Part shown: positions 14,878 to 39,712 of the stretch, piece after piece
Numbering within the stretch: the stretch's first letter is position 1
How the letters are laid out: each line of letters begins with the position of its first letter
From: Flaccisagitta enflata
Lineage: Eukaryota; Chaetognatha; Sagittoidea; Aphragmophora
NCBI GenBank assembly: GCA_965153355.1
Contig: OZ231127.1
Location: forward strand, 67,518,001 to 67,582,000
Reading direction: 5' to 3'
DNA: 64,000 bases
Made by a program: the position numbers and the translations under genes
The notes under the pieces: generated by a model
Databases searched by the model: none
What the model saw: the letters and a program-made list of their open reading frames with translations, nothing else
What the model was told of the DNA's origin: nothing

Positions 14878-17800
14878 TTTCGCTAATTCCACATCCGCAC
14901 TCCGGACACACAAGGGCGGTTTGTCCTTTTGCATCTGCCCAATTCTCAAACGCCATCCACGATTCACGTTTCCATCCGGTACCGTAATCGTCGTCCTCAC
15001 AATAATTCCGATTCGCATATGTCTTGCATGTTTTTCTATTCCACGAGCGCCATCCGGCATTGCACCAGAAACTGTATCTCAACGCTGTCGGTAAAGAAAC
15101 AATGCTTTATTCATCACTAGGACAGCTAGTATCAGTACCTTGGTTAAGAATGCCGGCGGTCCCAACTGGTTGTACCTCGATTCTTGCCTCTAAGGGTATG
15201 GTTTTCTAATCGATATTGCTAGTGTCAGTACTTCCACCAGTACATTAGTAATTTTTAGTCGCGTGCACGCGACTCTATGACCCACTCTGTCCGTCTGTCT
15301 GTCGGTCGGTCCATCGGTCACACTTAGCTTTCGTTAGCTTTTTTTTGTTGCTTTATGTTATTTTAAGTCATTTCAGGTCATTTTAAGTTATTCTAAGTCA
15401 TTCTAAGTCCTTCTAAGTCATTCTAAGTCATTCCAAGTCACTTTAAGTCATTTTTTGACTTTTGAAGTTTTTGTTGTTTTATGTCATTTTAAGTCATTTT
15501 TAGTCATTTTAAGTTATTCAAAGTCATTCTAAGTCATCCTAAGTCCTCCTAAGTCATTCTAAGTCATTCTTAGTCACTCAAAGTCATTTTTTGACTTTTG
15601 AAGTTTTTGTCATTTTACACCATTTAAAGTAATTTCAAGTCATCTTAATTCATTTCAAGTCATTCTTAGTAATTCTAAGTCATTTTAAGTCTGGTTTAAG
15701 TCTGGTTAAGTCTGGATAAAGTCTGGTTTAAATCTGGTTTAAGTCTGGTTTAAGTCTGGTTTAGGTCAGGTTTAAGTCTGGTTTATGTCTGATTCTGGTC
15801 TGGTTTATGTCTGGTTTAAGTCTGGTTTTAGTCTAGTATAAGTTTGGCTTAAGAGTTAAGTCATTCTTAGTCATTCTGAGTCACTAGAAGTCATTCTGAG
15901 TCACTAGAAGTCAGTCCGAGTCTGTAAGGTTTAGCATTTTTTCGCCGTTTTATGTCTTTTCAAGTCATTTTAAGTCATTTTTAGTCAATCTTAGTCATTC
16001 TAAGTCATTCTAAGTCATTCTAAGTCAATTAGGGTCATTTTTTTTGTGATTGCAGTTTTTGTCATTTTTTGTCATTTTGCATCATTTGATGTCATTTTAA
16101 ATCATTTTAAGTCATTTTTAGTCATCTTAAGTCATTCTTTGTCATTCTGAGTCACTATAAGTCATTCTGAGTCACTATAAGTCATTCCATTTTGCATCAT
16201 TTTAAGTCTGGTTTAGATCTGATTTAAGTTTGGTTAAGGTCTGGTTTAAGTTTGGTTAAGATCTAGTTTAAGTCTGGTTTAAGTCTGGTTTAAGTCTGGT
16301 TTAAGTCTGGTTTAGGTCTGGTTTAGGTCTGGTTTAAGTCTAGTCTGGTTTGAGTCTAGTTTGAGTCTAGTTTGAGTCTGGCTTGAGTCTGGCTTGAGTC
16401 TGGCTTGAGTCTGCTTTGAGTCTGGCTTGAGTCTGGCTTGAGTCTGGCTTGAGTCTGGCTTGAGTCTGGCTTGAGTCTGGCTTGAGTCTGGTTTGAGTCT
16501 GGTTTGAGTCTGGTTTGAGTCTGGTTTGAGTCTGGTTTGAGTCTGGTTTGAGTCTAGTTTAAGTCTGGTTTAAATCTGGTTTAAGTCTGGTTTAAGTCTG
16601 GTTTAAGTCTGGTTTAAGTCTGGTTTAAGTCTGGTTTAAGTCTGGTTTAAGTCTGGATTAGGTCAATAAAGTGATACAATAAGGAGTCAGGTCAATTCAG
16701 TTACCATCATCTCGCACGCGACTTAAAGGTGTTGGCCTTGTTGATTGTTACTTTTGTTAGATATTTTGTGTATACTTTATGGTATAGGACTCATGTTGCT
16801 TACAAGTGTCCGTTTCTAAATTGGCTTAGTCTAGTCAAATTAAAGCGCCAAAACTTCAGGAATTCTTTTTTGTTTCAAAAATAAGTGGAATGATAATTGG
16901 AAAAGTATTAAAGCCGGGCTTCAAGTTAACAGCGACATGTTTAAAAAACAACCACGACGTCACAGAAGATCTTGCGAAGGTATCTCTCTCAAGAACTAAG
17001 GTGGTCAGAAGGGTACTTTGACTGAAGCGGTTTTTCCCAACAAATTGTGCTCATCGATCCAATTTCCCTTTAATCATGGTCAATTTGCTAGATATAATGG
17101 CCAATGGTCATACGAGTTAAGGTATGTGAAAAAAATTATAGAAACTAAGTTTTTCAGGGCTCTAGATTTATTTGTTTCACTGACTTTCGATTTGGCTGCT
17201 TGAAATTTTTTTACCAGGATTGATTATGCTCAGAATACACTTTTTAACAATATAAACCTAAAAAAGAGTTTTGAAATTTCCGACCCAATAAATCCCTGAT
17301 GTGTCCGACCCTATGCTTATGAGGTATGCAGTCAAGGTGATAGTTTTGTCAGGTAAGCTTCTTTTCGTCATTTTTAAAGGATAGTTGTGAGCAATCCGGA
17401 GTAAACACCATTGAAAGCTTGCAAGGCTTTCATCCTTTGTAAATTGGAGAATTCTGGCCTCCTTTTGTAAGGGCAATGTTGTTTCAACTTTCATAAAATC
17501 AAGCAAACTCGAACTCACAACTACCGTATTTTCTCTATTTAACGCCTCGCATAATTCAGATTTTTTGAAGAGATGGTATCTTTTTCGTGAAAGTAAACAC
17601 TCTGACTAGTGAACAAAAGCTGGTTTCCAAGCAATTGTATTCTAGATATCCCAAGTAATCTCTGAGCGAAACTTTTGATAGACGTAAAACCTGTAAAAAT
17701 GATCCGATTGAGTCAATTCTTTTTCTACACTATACAAAACTTCCTGCCCGTTATGATAAGAAAGGTTAGGACATTCAAAGATGAAATCAAGTCACATGTT

Positions 17801-18559
17801 GAAGTTGGAGAGACGTAGACATAATCACACACGAAAGCAATTTATAATCAACTTAGATCTCAAATCTGTTGCGAAACAAATGAAATCAAGATACTTAAAA
17901 TCTCTCCTCTAGTTTAGGTCGTTTTTGCTTTCATCGTACTGAACTCTTTTAGGGGCTTTCTTCCGAATTCGATGCATTTAAAAAAACATACTGCACTGTA
18001 GTTTCGCGATTTAAAGCTTACTTTTGCGAATGTTGACGCCTGCGCCTTCGTCGCATCCGCATTCGGGACAAACCAGCGGCGTTCTGCCGTCAGCGTCCGC
18101 CCAATTTTCGAATCTTCCCCATTTCTTCTTCCACCCTTCTCCGAAATGATCCCCGTCTTTCTTGCAATATTTCTTTCGGCCGTAATCTGCGCAGCTTGCT
18201 CCGTTGATAGAGCTCCAACTTTGGTCGCAATCATAGTGCACGTCAAAATGGTGTCCGAATTCGGCTGTGGAGGAAATATTAGGACGTACATGAATTCTCG
18301 ATTCTCTCTTGCCTATTGCTATGGGACAATCTGAGAACGCATCGTTATTGTTATGATACACAATTTTAGCCACAAAAGACGTAAGAAATGCAATCGATAA
18401 GTTACAAGCGTTATGGCCTCTCCGCTTTTATTATTCTCATCGCAAAGGAAATACAAGAAAAGTTATGCCCGCGCCCGGTCTGAAGGCACTCTTACGGAAT
18501 CCCGAATTCACAGATCCAATCCACAAAATCAAGCAGGTGACCCAAAGCGCATTATTCAT
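14878..18559 (-). CDS. Secreted protein with two six-cysteine modules (3' partial)
   Basis: Three minus-strand exons fit together in phase: 18496-18559, 18022-18264 and 14878-15084, all junctions phase 1 with GT/AG sites. Exon 1 starts at an ATG and encodes a signal peptide (MNNALWVTCLILWIGSVNSG). Exons 2 and 3 each encode one copy of a module of about 60 residues with six cysteines. Both copies share W-S-x-N near the start, Y-x-x-x-x-Y-C, G-W-K, then FENWADA and VCPECGC. Exon 3 ends at a GTACGT donor, so at least one more exon lies at lower coordinates; I could not identify it. I recognise the module as a kind of extracellular cysteine-rich repeat seen in marine invertebrates and algae but cannot name it. 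Function unknown; probably exported, and disulphide-bonded. Confidence 0.7.
15256..16742 (+). mobile_element. Family A Helentron-like element swollen by minisatellites
   Basis: The 5' edge is TTTTTAGTCGCGTGCACGCG with a GTCC/GTCT/GTCGG tract behind it. The 3' end keeps the subterminal partner CGCACGCGACT and ends GTTGGCCTTGTT. Normal copies are 150-220 bp; this one is about 1,490 bp because tandem repeats fill the middle. It lies in intron 2 of the cysteine-module gene, on the opposite strand. Confidence 0.6.
15350..16660. repeat. 10-11 bp minisatellite, AAGTCATTTT and AAGTCTGGTTT
   Basis: Two related units alternate in blocks: a 10-mer near AAGTCATTCT (15355-15700, 15855-16195) and an 11-mer near AAGTCTGGTTT (15690-15850, 16200-16660). 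The 11-mer forms homogeneous sub-blocks: GAGTCTGGCTT, then GAGTCTGGTTT, then AAGTCTGGTTT. This pattern suggests local amplification of variants. Confidence 0.9.
17681..17941. mobile_element. Right half of a family D inverted-repeat element
   Basis: From GTAAAACCTGTAAAAATGAT to TAGGTCGTTTTTGCTTTCAT it matches the right part of the complete element at 45347-45711. No left end was found. Confidence 0.5.
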
Positions 18560-18941
18560 CCTAAGAAATATACGACGTAAGCAGGAAAAAAAAAATTCTC
18601 AACGAATGAAAAAAAATTACGAAAGAACTCTGTTCCTGATCCTATGAATGCGGAATTACTGTAAAGGCATTTTGAACAGGGGAAAGCGATTGTTTATGTT
18701 TTCCTTTTTAAAGCTGATAATGATGATGTTTAATTTGGTAACGCCGTGCGTGTAACTGAACTTGTGATTCTTAATGTCTTTACTTTGCTGTGTGTTCGGC
18801 ACTGCAATTATGGCCGCAGTTCTTGTTTCTGTTTTTGTTGTTTTGTAAATTGGGCGACACCGCATGAACGTTTTGTCGTATGCGGATTACTAAGACTTCA
18901 TGTCGTTAATTCACTCCTCACCAGTGTTATATGTATATCTT

Positions 18942-18945
<4 letters not shown>
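18560..18945. other. Upstream of the cysteine-module gene; nothing else seen
   Basis: This is the 5' side of the minus-strand secreted-protein gene. I see no clear promoter motif or further exon. Confidence 0.4.
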
Positions 18946-18974
<29 letters not shown>

Positions 18975-19090
18975 CTTCTTCTTCTTCTTCTTCTTCTTCT
19001 TCTTCTTCTTCTTCTTCTTCTTCTTCTTCTTTTTATTCTTTTTTTTGTTTTTGTTTTTCTTTTCCTTCTTCTTCTTATTCCCCTCCTCAC
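18946..19090. repeat. (TTC)n microsatellite
   Basis: About 28 TTC units followed by T-rich sequence with further CTT units to about 19080. Confidence 0.95.
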
Positions 19091-19389
19091 TCCCTTTCAC
19101 TCCTCACTCCTCAGGCCCAGTAGACTGCACAAAATACTTGAGTAAACTCTTCTCGCCCTTTGCTTCACAACCTCGCAGCCCCGACGTTCTCTTTAATTTA
19201 TTTTCTTTTTACGCGCCTGTCTTCTTTCCACTCTGTCTGCATGTGATATGCTTCTATTTTTTTAATACTTTATATGCCCATTTAATTATCTGGTAATGGG
19301 TACTTTCTCTTTTTTTTAATAATCTTTCTTCTACAAAAAGTGCAAGAAGTTCAAACGTGCATAAAGTTGCGCAAAAAGTTCTTGTAAGC

Positions 19390-19493
19390 AGGGGTGTATA
19401 TAATTGAGCGGCTTTTGATTTTATTTCCCCCCTGCTATTGATTTACCTCCCCATGGGGGGGGGGAGAATAGTCAACTAGATACACGCCTGCTT
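19390..19493. mobile_element. Small inverted-repeat element, second copy
   Basis: It starts CAGGGGTGTATATAATTG and ends GATACACGCCTG, matching the ends of the copy at 8823-8988. The core again has a C run facing a G run, here around CCCCATGGGG. Confidence 0.5.
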
Positions 19494-19924
19494 TTAAGTG
19501 ATCTTTTATCATCAATATTGATGAGCTACTTCTACGGAAACAATGATTCATCATTTCTATTTCATTTATAAATTTCTCTGTACTTTTAGTTTCTAATCAT
19601 TCATTGGCTTTTTTTTGTTTCCAAATTCCTTTCTTCTCTCTTTCTCAATTCCATGACTGAACCCACCTCCCCTTCTCTTTCTGAGTCATGCTGTACCACA
19701 TTAACACACCCTTTTTGACAGAGTCTGTAACGAGTCAAACTCACACAGTCACAAACACACACACACACACACAAAAACACACACACAAAAGGCTTCTTCG
19801 TCGTCTTCACTCTTCACTTCCTTGCTTCGACGTCTCGAGATCAATTCTCAATCGTTAATCTCACTCTGATATCCATGTAAACAATTCGTCATACGAAACA
19901 CAATTGAGAATTGCCATACGATTT
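19494..19924. other. No gene seen
   Basis: AT-rich sequence with a short AC tract near 19755-19790. Nothing else recognised. Confidence 0.5.
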
Positions 19925-21241
<1,317 letters not shown>

Positions 21242-21600
21242 GCTGCGCATAACTCATCAGTCACAATGATAACTGCACCTAAAATCACCCTGGATATCTT
21301 CGATGGATAGGCATTGACTATTTCCTAATCACCAGAACCTAAGGTTTTTCCTTACTACAGAAGTGAAAACAAGAAATGAAAAGAAAAGAAAGAAACAAAA
21401 TGTGTACAAGAGGGAAACAAATTAAAAGAAAAAAAAATAGAAGTGATGAGGTCCGGCCTGGATTTTTCTTGATGCCCCTCGGGGCCACTGGGCTAATGGG
21501 GACTATCAATTGCTTTCTCTTTTCTTCTTGATTTTTTTCGTCTTTTCTTTCATTTTCAGTAATTTTTGAGGAAAAAAATCTCTCTTACTCTCGAGCTCCT
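21242..21600. other. No gene seen
   Basis: No recognisable exon or repeat end. Confidence 0.4.
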
Positions 21601-23717
<2,117 letters not shown>

Positions 23718-23730
23718 ATCAACAACAACG

Positions 23731-23811
<81 letters not shown>

Positions 23812-23812
23812 T
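23718..23812 (+). repeat. (CAA)n tract before the ALK-like receptor start
   Basis: About 30 CAA units end about 100 bases before the chosen ATG at 23910. If transcribed it would be an unstructured leader, or a poly-Asn extension if translation starts upstream. Confidence 0.9.
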
Positions 23813-23909
23813 TTTCAACCACCCCTCGCCTTCCAATCAGTGCTACCATCACCTCCACCAAAGACAAAAACAACGACAACCCCTCAAACGATCTTCTTCT
23901 GATCGAACG

Positions 23910-31947
<8,038 letters not shown>

Positions 31948-32259
31948 TAGTTTTAGGCGATGCACCACTCGTCGGCCTTATATGGCAGTGCTATCATTTG
32001 TCAGCCTTGTTTTATTTCTGTATGCTCTCTTTTGATGCGTCATCACATCTTTATGCAATAGGGTCTGTCCGCTTGTGGATCCGTCGGTATGCCCGTTACG
32101 CCTCTTCCAACATCACGGGGATGACGCCCGGTATATCATCGATGTGTTTTTTATCTTTTGATGACCAATTAGTTACGCTAAGCCTAAGGAGAAATTGATG
32201 TCTGTTGATTGCGACGATAATTTGAGTATGACGATGATTGATGTGTGTGCAGATAGCGA
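31948..32259. other. 3' side of the receptor gene
   Basis: Sequence after the TGA stop. No AATAAA signal is visible in these bases; the transcript end is undetermined. Confidence 0.4.
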
Positions 32260-32271
32260 TGCTAATGATGT

Positions 32272-32356
<85 letters not shown>

Positions 32357-32423
32357 ATTGAGACTGATGATGATGATGATGATGATTATGATGATGGTGA
32401 TGATGATGATGATGATGATGATA

Positions 32424-32455
<32 letters not shown>

Positions 32456-32522
32456 ATTGTGACTGATGATGATGATTGTGATAATGATGACGATGATATC
32501 GAATTGAGATTGATATTTAGAC

Positions 32523-32572
<50 letters not shown>
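32260..32572. repeat. (GAT)n microsatellite
   Basis: Three GAT blocks with interruptions, encoding poly-Asp, poly-Met or poly-Ile in open frames that I do not count as genes. Confidence 0.95.
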
Positions 32573-32575
<3 letters not shown>

Positions 32576-33132
32576 AAAGAAGAAAGAACGCTGATATTTG
32601 ATGAGGCTTTAATTAAAAACCATTGAGGCATTTGGTCAACACGAAGATTAAAATGCATTTATTATGACGGGATATTTGATTTCGGATGACGAGGCGATTT
32701 ATTGAGAAAATGGTGTTGGTGCTCCGAATATTAGAAACCCCATCCCCGATGATCGATGATCATTTGAAACAATAGAAACTTTAGAATTAGAAACAACTTA
32801 ATTGTCATGCTCTCTCTCTCTCTTTCTCTCTCTCTCTCTTTTCTTTCATGCCTCCTGAGTGTTTTACACAAATCGTGTTATAAGCGGCGTAATTAAAAAA
32901 AACATTGGGCAGAGCCCGCACAAAAAACAAAACCAAAATTACGATTCTATTTCCAACGCGATGTTATTATTGAAAACTCTTTTAATCCAGAAACCGATTG
33001 GATATTCCGCGCAAAACTTAAATTACATTCGTTGATTTGTACACAAATACAATCGTCGTTACTTATTAATTATCTTCGATTTTCTTTCTCGGTTGCGTTC
33101 ACGTTGAAGAAGATTAATAAGCTTTGTCACTG
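32573..33132. other. No gene seen
   Basis: AT-rich sequence with a short CT tract near 32812-32840. Confidence 0.5.
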
Positions 33133-33140
33133 ATATACAT

Positions 33141-33446
33141 TAGGGTGGTCCTGAATTGGGTCAAATTTCATATATTGATATACTTGAGCCCTTTGCGCAA
33201 ATGTCCAAAAAAAAAAGGATTTCTCACAAGCTGGGGTGTGAAATCAAACAAGAAACCTTGTCGGCAAAACTATAGGGTTGCTATGGGGATTTTTTTATTG
33301 CCATAGGAAGCCTATAAATTGCCGCCATGGTTTAATCTTCAAATTCAGACCTCTACTTGTGGGAAAACATCCTTTTTTGGTACATTTATGCAAAAAACTA
33401 GAGTATAGCATTTTTTGAAATTTAACCATATTTCGTGACCACCCTA
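33141..33446. mobile_element. 306-bp hAT-type MITE with 8-bp target duplication
   Basis: Ends TAGGGTGGTC and GACCACCCTA are perfect 10-bp inverted repeats. ATATACAT lies directly outside both ends (33133-33140 and 33447-33454). An 8-bp duplication and TAGGG-type ends are hallmarks of the hAT superfamily. The element carries no transposase. Confidence 0.8.
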
Positions 33447-33617
33447 ATATACATAGTTATGCGATTATTGATTATTGATTATTGTTGATTATTTAGATAT
33501 ATGCTTGATATGGTTAGAGATGAAACTAGCTGCATGATAACAAGAAGGCAAAGAGAAGCGAAGGTTAAAAAAAAATAGGCTAACGCACTCCTGAACATGA
33601 ACTTTTACAGACATGAA

Positions 33618-33731
33618 ACAAGGCCAAGTAGGCCAATAAGGTGCGACGTGTGGATCGTCGAACGAATGCGTTACCGACCAACAGACAGACAGACGGACAC
33701 AGCCAGTTATAGAGGTGCTTTGTCGCACCTA
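33618..33731 (-). mobile_element. Helentron-like short element, family C
   Basis: Minus strand: TTTTTAGGTGCGACAAAGCACC at the 5' edge (in two parts), a GTCTGTCTGTTGGTC tract, ACGTCGCACCTT near the 3' end, then the GGCCTACTTGGCC hairpin and TTGT. AGGTGCGAC and GTCGCACCT are exact inverted partners. Confidence 0.7.
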
Positions 33732-33876
33732 AAAAGTAAAAAACCCTGTTAAGCCAATGGATAGACTGACCCTCTTATAGTAAAAAAACAAAACAAAAAC
33801 AAAATGGAGTAGCATGAAATCAAGCTGAAGCATTAGATTGCCCTGAGAGATCTGTGGTAGACACTACGCGAATCAA

Positions 33877-34263
33877 TAAAAGAGCCGCACTTTTAAATGG
33901 CAATTTATTATATTGAATTTCAAAATAATTATATAAAATCTTAGACCATTTTAAAGCTCTTGAAAAGAACTGTCATTTGGCTCCAATCTGGTATTTCTAG
34001 CTTTATTCGTTTAGATTTGGCATAAAAAAGAATTAAAACATAGTCATTTTCAGTTTTGCAATCCTATTGAAAAATAAGTATTTTTCCAAAACAGAGGTTC
34101 ACTTTGACAAGCTCTAACTTCTTAATGGTTTGAGATATTGACCTGGGATTGGTCTAGAATAAAAGAATATTCAAAAATCTTCAAAATCAGTTAAATAAAT
34201 AAATCTTAAAGTAATTTTTTTTGTCTCTTCCGCTCACTTACAAAAGGGTGCGGCTTTTTTTTG
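33877..34263. mobile_element. Inverted-repeat element related to the one at 981
   Basis: The left end AAAAGAGCCGCACTTTTAAA pairs imperfectly with the right end GGGTGCGGCTTTTTTTTGT. Inner sequence (CCTGGGATTGGTCTAGAATA, AGCTCTTGAAAAGA) resembles the 981-1957 element. Borders are approximate. Confidence 0.45.
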
Positions 34264-34528
34264 TAGTAATGGGAAATTATTGTGGTAATGGGAAATAATT
34301 TGTGATTTGAAGGGACAGCCAGTTAATGTGAAATTTGTTAGCAAACAAACCTTCTAATATGAACCAACCCAAATTGCCTTTTCCTTCTCCCTTCTCTCGC
34401 CTTGAAATACCGAAGAGGCTGCCGCCCGGTAAATCTTGTTAATGAAGATTGAGAAAGGTTCTGAGAAAGTAAATGCATGAGAAGTAAAGAAAAGGGATAA
34501 TGAACTTACGTACGTGGGACGGAATGTA

Positions 34529-34890
<362 letters not shown>

Positions 34891-34977
34891 AAAGAAGGAA
34901 GAAAGAGAGGAAAAAGAGAGGAAAAAATAAAAAAAAGAAAAACAAAAAAAAAAGAAAAGAAAAAGAAAAAAGAAAAG

Positions 34978-35087
<110 letters not shown>

Positions 35088-35299
35088 AAAAGACAGAGGG
35101 ACAGACAAACAGGAAAAGTTAAAAAGCAGGAAAAAAAAGATTTAACAAAAGAAAAAAAAATAAAAGATGGTAAAACAGACAGAAAAACAGACAGACTGAT
35201 TGCAGAACATTCAAAGCCTAAGTGACATTAGAGATTGAAATTGACAGATGATTTCCTTCCATGCACCTTACAAGTGCAAAGGTTACACGCCGTATTTTT

Positions 35300-35838
35300 T
35301 ATCGGGAAAAAAGTCGAAGTCAGTCTTCGACTTTTTGACATATTCGAGAGAAACAGGGTTTTCATTTTCTTATTAGGAAGTTGTGGGTCTCTTCCGGCTG
35401 ATTGTGGCCTCCAATGAAATTGATAGGGTAAGTAAATTTGATAATTCTCTTTCATTTGGCACCAAGCAGAATTCTCTACAACAAATATTTTCGCGCTATG
35501 ATTTTTTAAAGATTTATTTACGAATTATTCAAATTGATTTTTTTTTCAATTTTTATGACTTTATGTAGGATCAATAAAAAAGTGTATCTATATTTGTTTG
35601 AACATGCAAATACAAGAAAACATGTTTATGAGCATAGCTGCTCATCTGTGAAGGTGTTTTTTAGTATTCTAGCTCATCTAGCTCATTTAGCTCATTTAGC
35701 ATTTAAATCGATAAATAAAGAAATGATTTTAATTATTTCCAGGCATGAAAATACAAGAAAGCATGTCCTCAAGCATACCTTTCATCTGTGTAAGTGATTT
35801 GGAGTGTTTTAGCTCATTTAGCTCATTCAGCTCACGCT
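35300..35838 (+). repeat. Dispersed hairpin/GCTCATTTA repeat, copy 1
   Basis: It begins with a perfect stem-loop, AAGTCGAAG-TCAGT-CTTCGACTT. Next come about 260 bases shared with copies 2 and 3, then subrepeats with GCATAGCTGCTCATCTGTG and AGCTCATTTAGCTCATTTAG. It lacks the GGCGACAGCCGCC end seen in the other copies and runs into copy 2. Confidence 0.75.
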
Positions 35839-35851
35839 TATTTTTCTTTTA

Positions 35852-36690
35852 TCGGGAAAAAAGTCGAAGTCAGTCTTCGACTTTTTGACATATTCGAGAG
35901 AAACAGGGTTTTCATTTTCTTATGGGAAAGTTTCGGAACTCCATAGGGCGATTGGGACCTCCAATGAAATTGATAGGGTAAGTAAATTTGATAATTCTCT
36001 TTCATTTGGCGCTAAGCAGAAGTCTCTGGGACAAATATTTTTTGCGTTATGAATTCTTAAAGACTTATTTACGAAAAATTCAAATTGATTTTTTTTCGAT
36101 TTTTTATGATTTTGTGTAGGATCAATAAAGGAGTGTATCTAAGTTTGGTTAAGCATGCAAATACAAAAAAAACATGTTTATGAGCATAGCTTCTCATGTG
36201 TGAGGGTGATTTTGAGCACTTTAGCTCATTTAGCTCACTTAGCTCAATCTTTTTTTTCTGATTGCAAATGCAAATATATTGATAGATGTTTAAGCAATCA
36301 AATACAAGAAAGCATGTCAGTGAGCAGAGCTGCTCATCTGTGAGGGTGTTTTAAAATATTCTTACTCATTTAGCTCATTTAGCTTGCTCTTTTTTTCTGA
36401 TTTAAAAACCGATAGATAGATAAATGTTTTGATTTAAGCATGCAAATACAAGAAAGCATCTCAGTAAGCATAGCTGGTTGTGTAGTTCAATGATTTTGAA
36501 TATTTTAGCTCATCTAGCTCATTTGGCTCAGTCCTATTTTTCTCTGATTTTCAGTGCAACCACTATATACAATCGCTCTTAATTTGATCTAACAAATAAA
36601 AAGTTGCAATAACTGAAAACAAAAGCTTGGTGAAAAGTGAACAACGCTTACGACTTTTTTCCTCACGGCGACAGCCGCCATAACTGGTAA
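35852..36690 (+). repeat. Dispersed hairpin/GCTCATTTA repeat, copy 2
   Basis: Head-to-tail with copy 1. It starts with the same stem-loop and carries about four subrepeats of roughly 125 bp (GCATGCAAATACAAGAAAGC, a GCTCATCTGTGAGGGTG segment, GCTCATTTA runs). It ends near the small hairpin GGCGACAGCCGCC. Confidence 0.8.
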
Positions 36691-37490
36691 GCACAGTTTT
36701 TTGAAGTGAGGCTCAGCGTTCTTATTTTTTGCCAATTTTTGGCCTCAAATGTTCTTAAGCCGTTCTTATTTTTGTAGCATGGAAGTTTTTTATCATAGTA
36801 GCTAACTAGTCATATTCAATGAAACGAATATATTTTATTCTCAGTCTTACAATTTTTGTCTATGTTAAGTCAAGAAATTAAAAATAATGATAAAAGTAAT
36901 TGGTTGAATTGTTTAGGTTAGAGGATTCTGTGCAAAAGTTATGTAAAAGCGTACTTTAGAATGTCTTTGTGCGAAAATCTAAGCCTGGGCATGTTCTTAG
37001 GATGTTCTTATTTTTTCACCATATCTGAGGCTGATGTTCTTAGAAACAGTGTTCTTAGACAAAATACAGCGTGTAATACATTTTTTCTCAGAAAAAAAGG
37101 AAGAGAGAGGGAGAGAGGAAAACAAACCAACACACACTGAACAATAAATGTTCTTGCATGGTAGCAATCTAATGAACAATTTATGAAGAAATCAAAATTC
37201 AGAGCTTATGTTAGTTTTAGGCAAATACAGGGAGGTATAGGGGAGGTGGGTAAGAGAAGAAATTAAGATTTAGACACAGCTGTGAATGGCTGAGAAAGAA
37301 ATAAAATTATTCAATCCTTATCCTAGAGTTAAGTAGCAAATAAGAGTATATTTGCAAACATGAGTATAGTGGCAAACAAGAGTATAGTAGTAATAACTAT
37401 CTTACACTTTTTATTGTCTGTTGGGACACCAAATTTGTCGGACACTAGTTAGCTGGTGGAAGTCCCAAAAAATCCAGCTCTCCTACGCCG

Positions 37491-37533
<43 letters not shown>

Positions 37534-38889
37534 CCGACAGACAGACAGACAGACAGACAGAGACAGAGAGTAAGAGAGACAAATAGACACGCACAGCAAA
37601 AACCGAAGGAAGGACAGAAAAAATGAAAAAAGAAGGGGGGGGGGGTAGAGGAAGGAGAGAGAAAGAGAGAAAAGAAATGAAGAGGGAAATGAAGAAAGGA
37701 AAATGTGTTTTCATTGGGGACTGATAAGGGATTTCAATCTAAACCAGATTATCCTTGTATAAACAAGGGTAAAGGCCATTGTCCAATTGTTGGTTTGATC
37801 CCATCATACATCAACATTGGAGGAGTAGAAACCTTATCCACTGAGGATGATATTACATTTGATTGAATTTCTTCCTCTGGAAGGGCGAGTTTTCTTCTTT
37901 CCCTTCACGCGTCATTGCCAATGTTATCAACAAACATTTAATATTTGACCGCCAAAGAAATAGGCTAACTTTTCCCCACTTTTGTTAATTTTCTGTCAAA
38001 GAAAAAAAAAAAGAACAGGAAAGGAAAAGAAACGAGAAGAAAGAACGAATGATAAAAGAAAGTGAACTGGGGATGATATCGAGCAAAAACGCCTTTCTAT
38101 TTAGAGCAACTGACACGAGTAAATATTTGACAAACAACCGAGACAAGTTCTTGTCAGGTTTTGCTTTGGGCCTGGGCGAAGAAGAAGGAAACAGGGAGGG
38201 TACCAAAACCGGGTGGGTGAGAGGGAGAGATAAGGAGAGAAGGGAGTACATATTGTTATTTAGAATCTAAGTTACAAGCCTTGAAGTTTTCTCATTATTT
38301 AGAATCTAAATAACAAGCTTAAAAGTTTTCTCATAACTTAGATTGTCTATCTTTCTGTTTTTTTCTAAATACTCCTTTCTCTCTCTCTCTTTTTCTCTTT
38401 CTCTCTATCTCTCTTTTTTTTCTCTTTTTCTTTTTCTCTCTCTTTCTAACCTTTTTTTGAATTATTTGAGTGATGTATTAGTCTATTAACATAATAGAAA
38501 TTGTTTGATTTTTTTTAGACAACACAAATAAGAATCTCATATGTTATAATGGAAAAAAGAATATTTACATTTTAAAAAATGTCACTTTTGGCATTTGCTT
38601 TACAGATTTTTCAGAATTTAAAAGAATCTTCTTTTATTCAGCTAATATCAGCCTTGACCTCGTCAAAATAAATCTATTCATATTCTAAATGTATCCAGAG
38701 CATCCTTTAAAAAAAAAACATTTTAAAGAAATATTACTATTTTTTTTTAATTTTGTATATTTTGATAAACTGTAGGTTTTTTGAGGGAGCAATCTTTATA
38801 TCTTTCTTTAAAATTGTTTCCTGCAAACATATTGTTGACAAGCAGATTCAGTACATAAGAAATATCCAGTTATGAAAAACAGATATGAA
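36691..38889. other. No gene recognised
   Basis: Contains an AC tract at about 37493-37530 followed by GACA units, a G run near 37636, and pyrimidine repeats near 38380-38450. An almost repeated TTAGAATCTAA(G/A)TTACAAG motif occurs near 38261-38320. No exon was found. Confidence 0.5.
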
Positions 38890-39295
<406 letters not shown>

Positions 39296-39453
39296 ATGAA
39301 CTTTATTAGGAGATGAAAAAAAGATAGAAAGATAGAATATCTAAATAATGAGAAAATAGATTATTGCATTACTCAGATTCTAAATTACAAGCAGAGAGCC
39401 AATTCTAAGTAACGCGCCTTAAAAAATTCTAAATAACGCGCTGTTCCCGAGAG

Positions 39454-39712
<259 letters not shown>

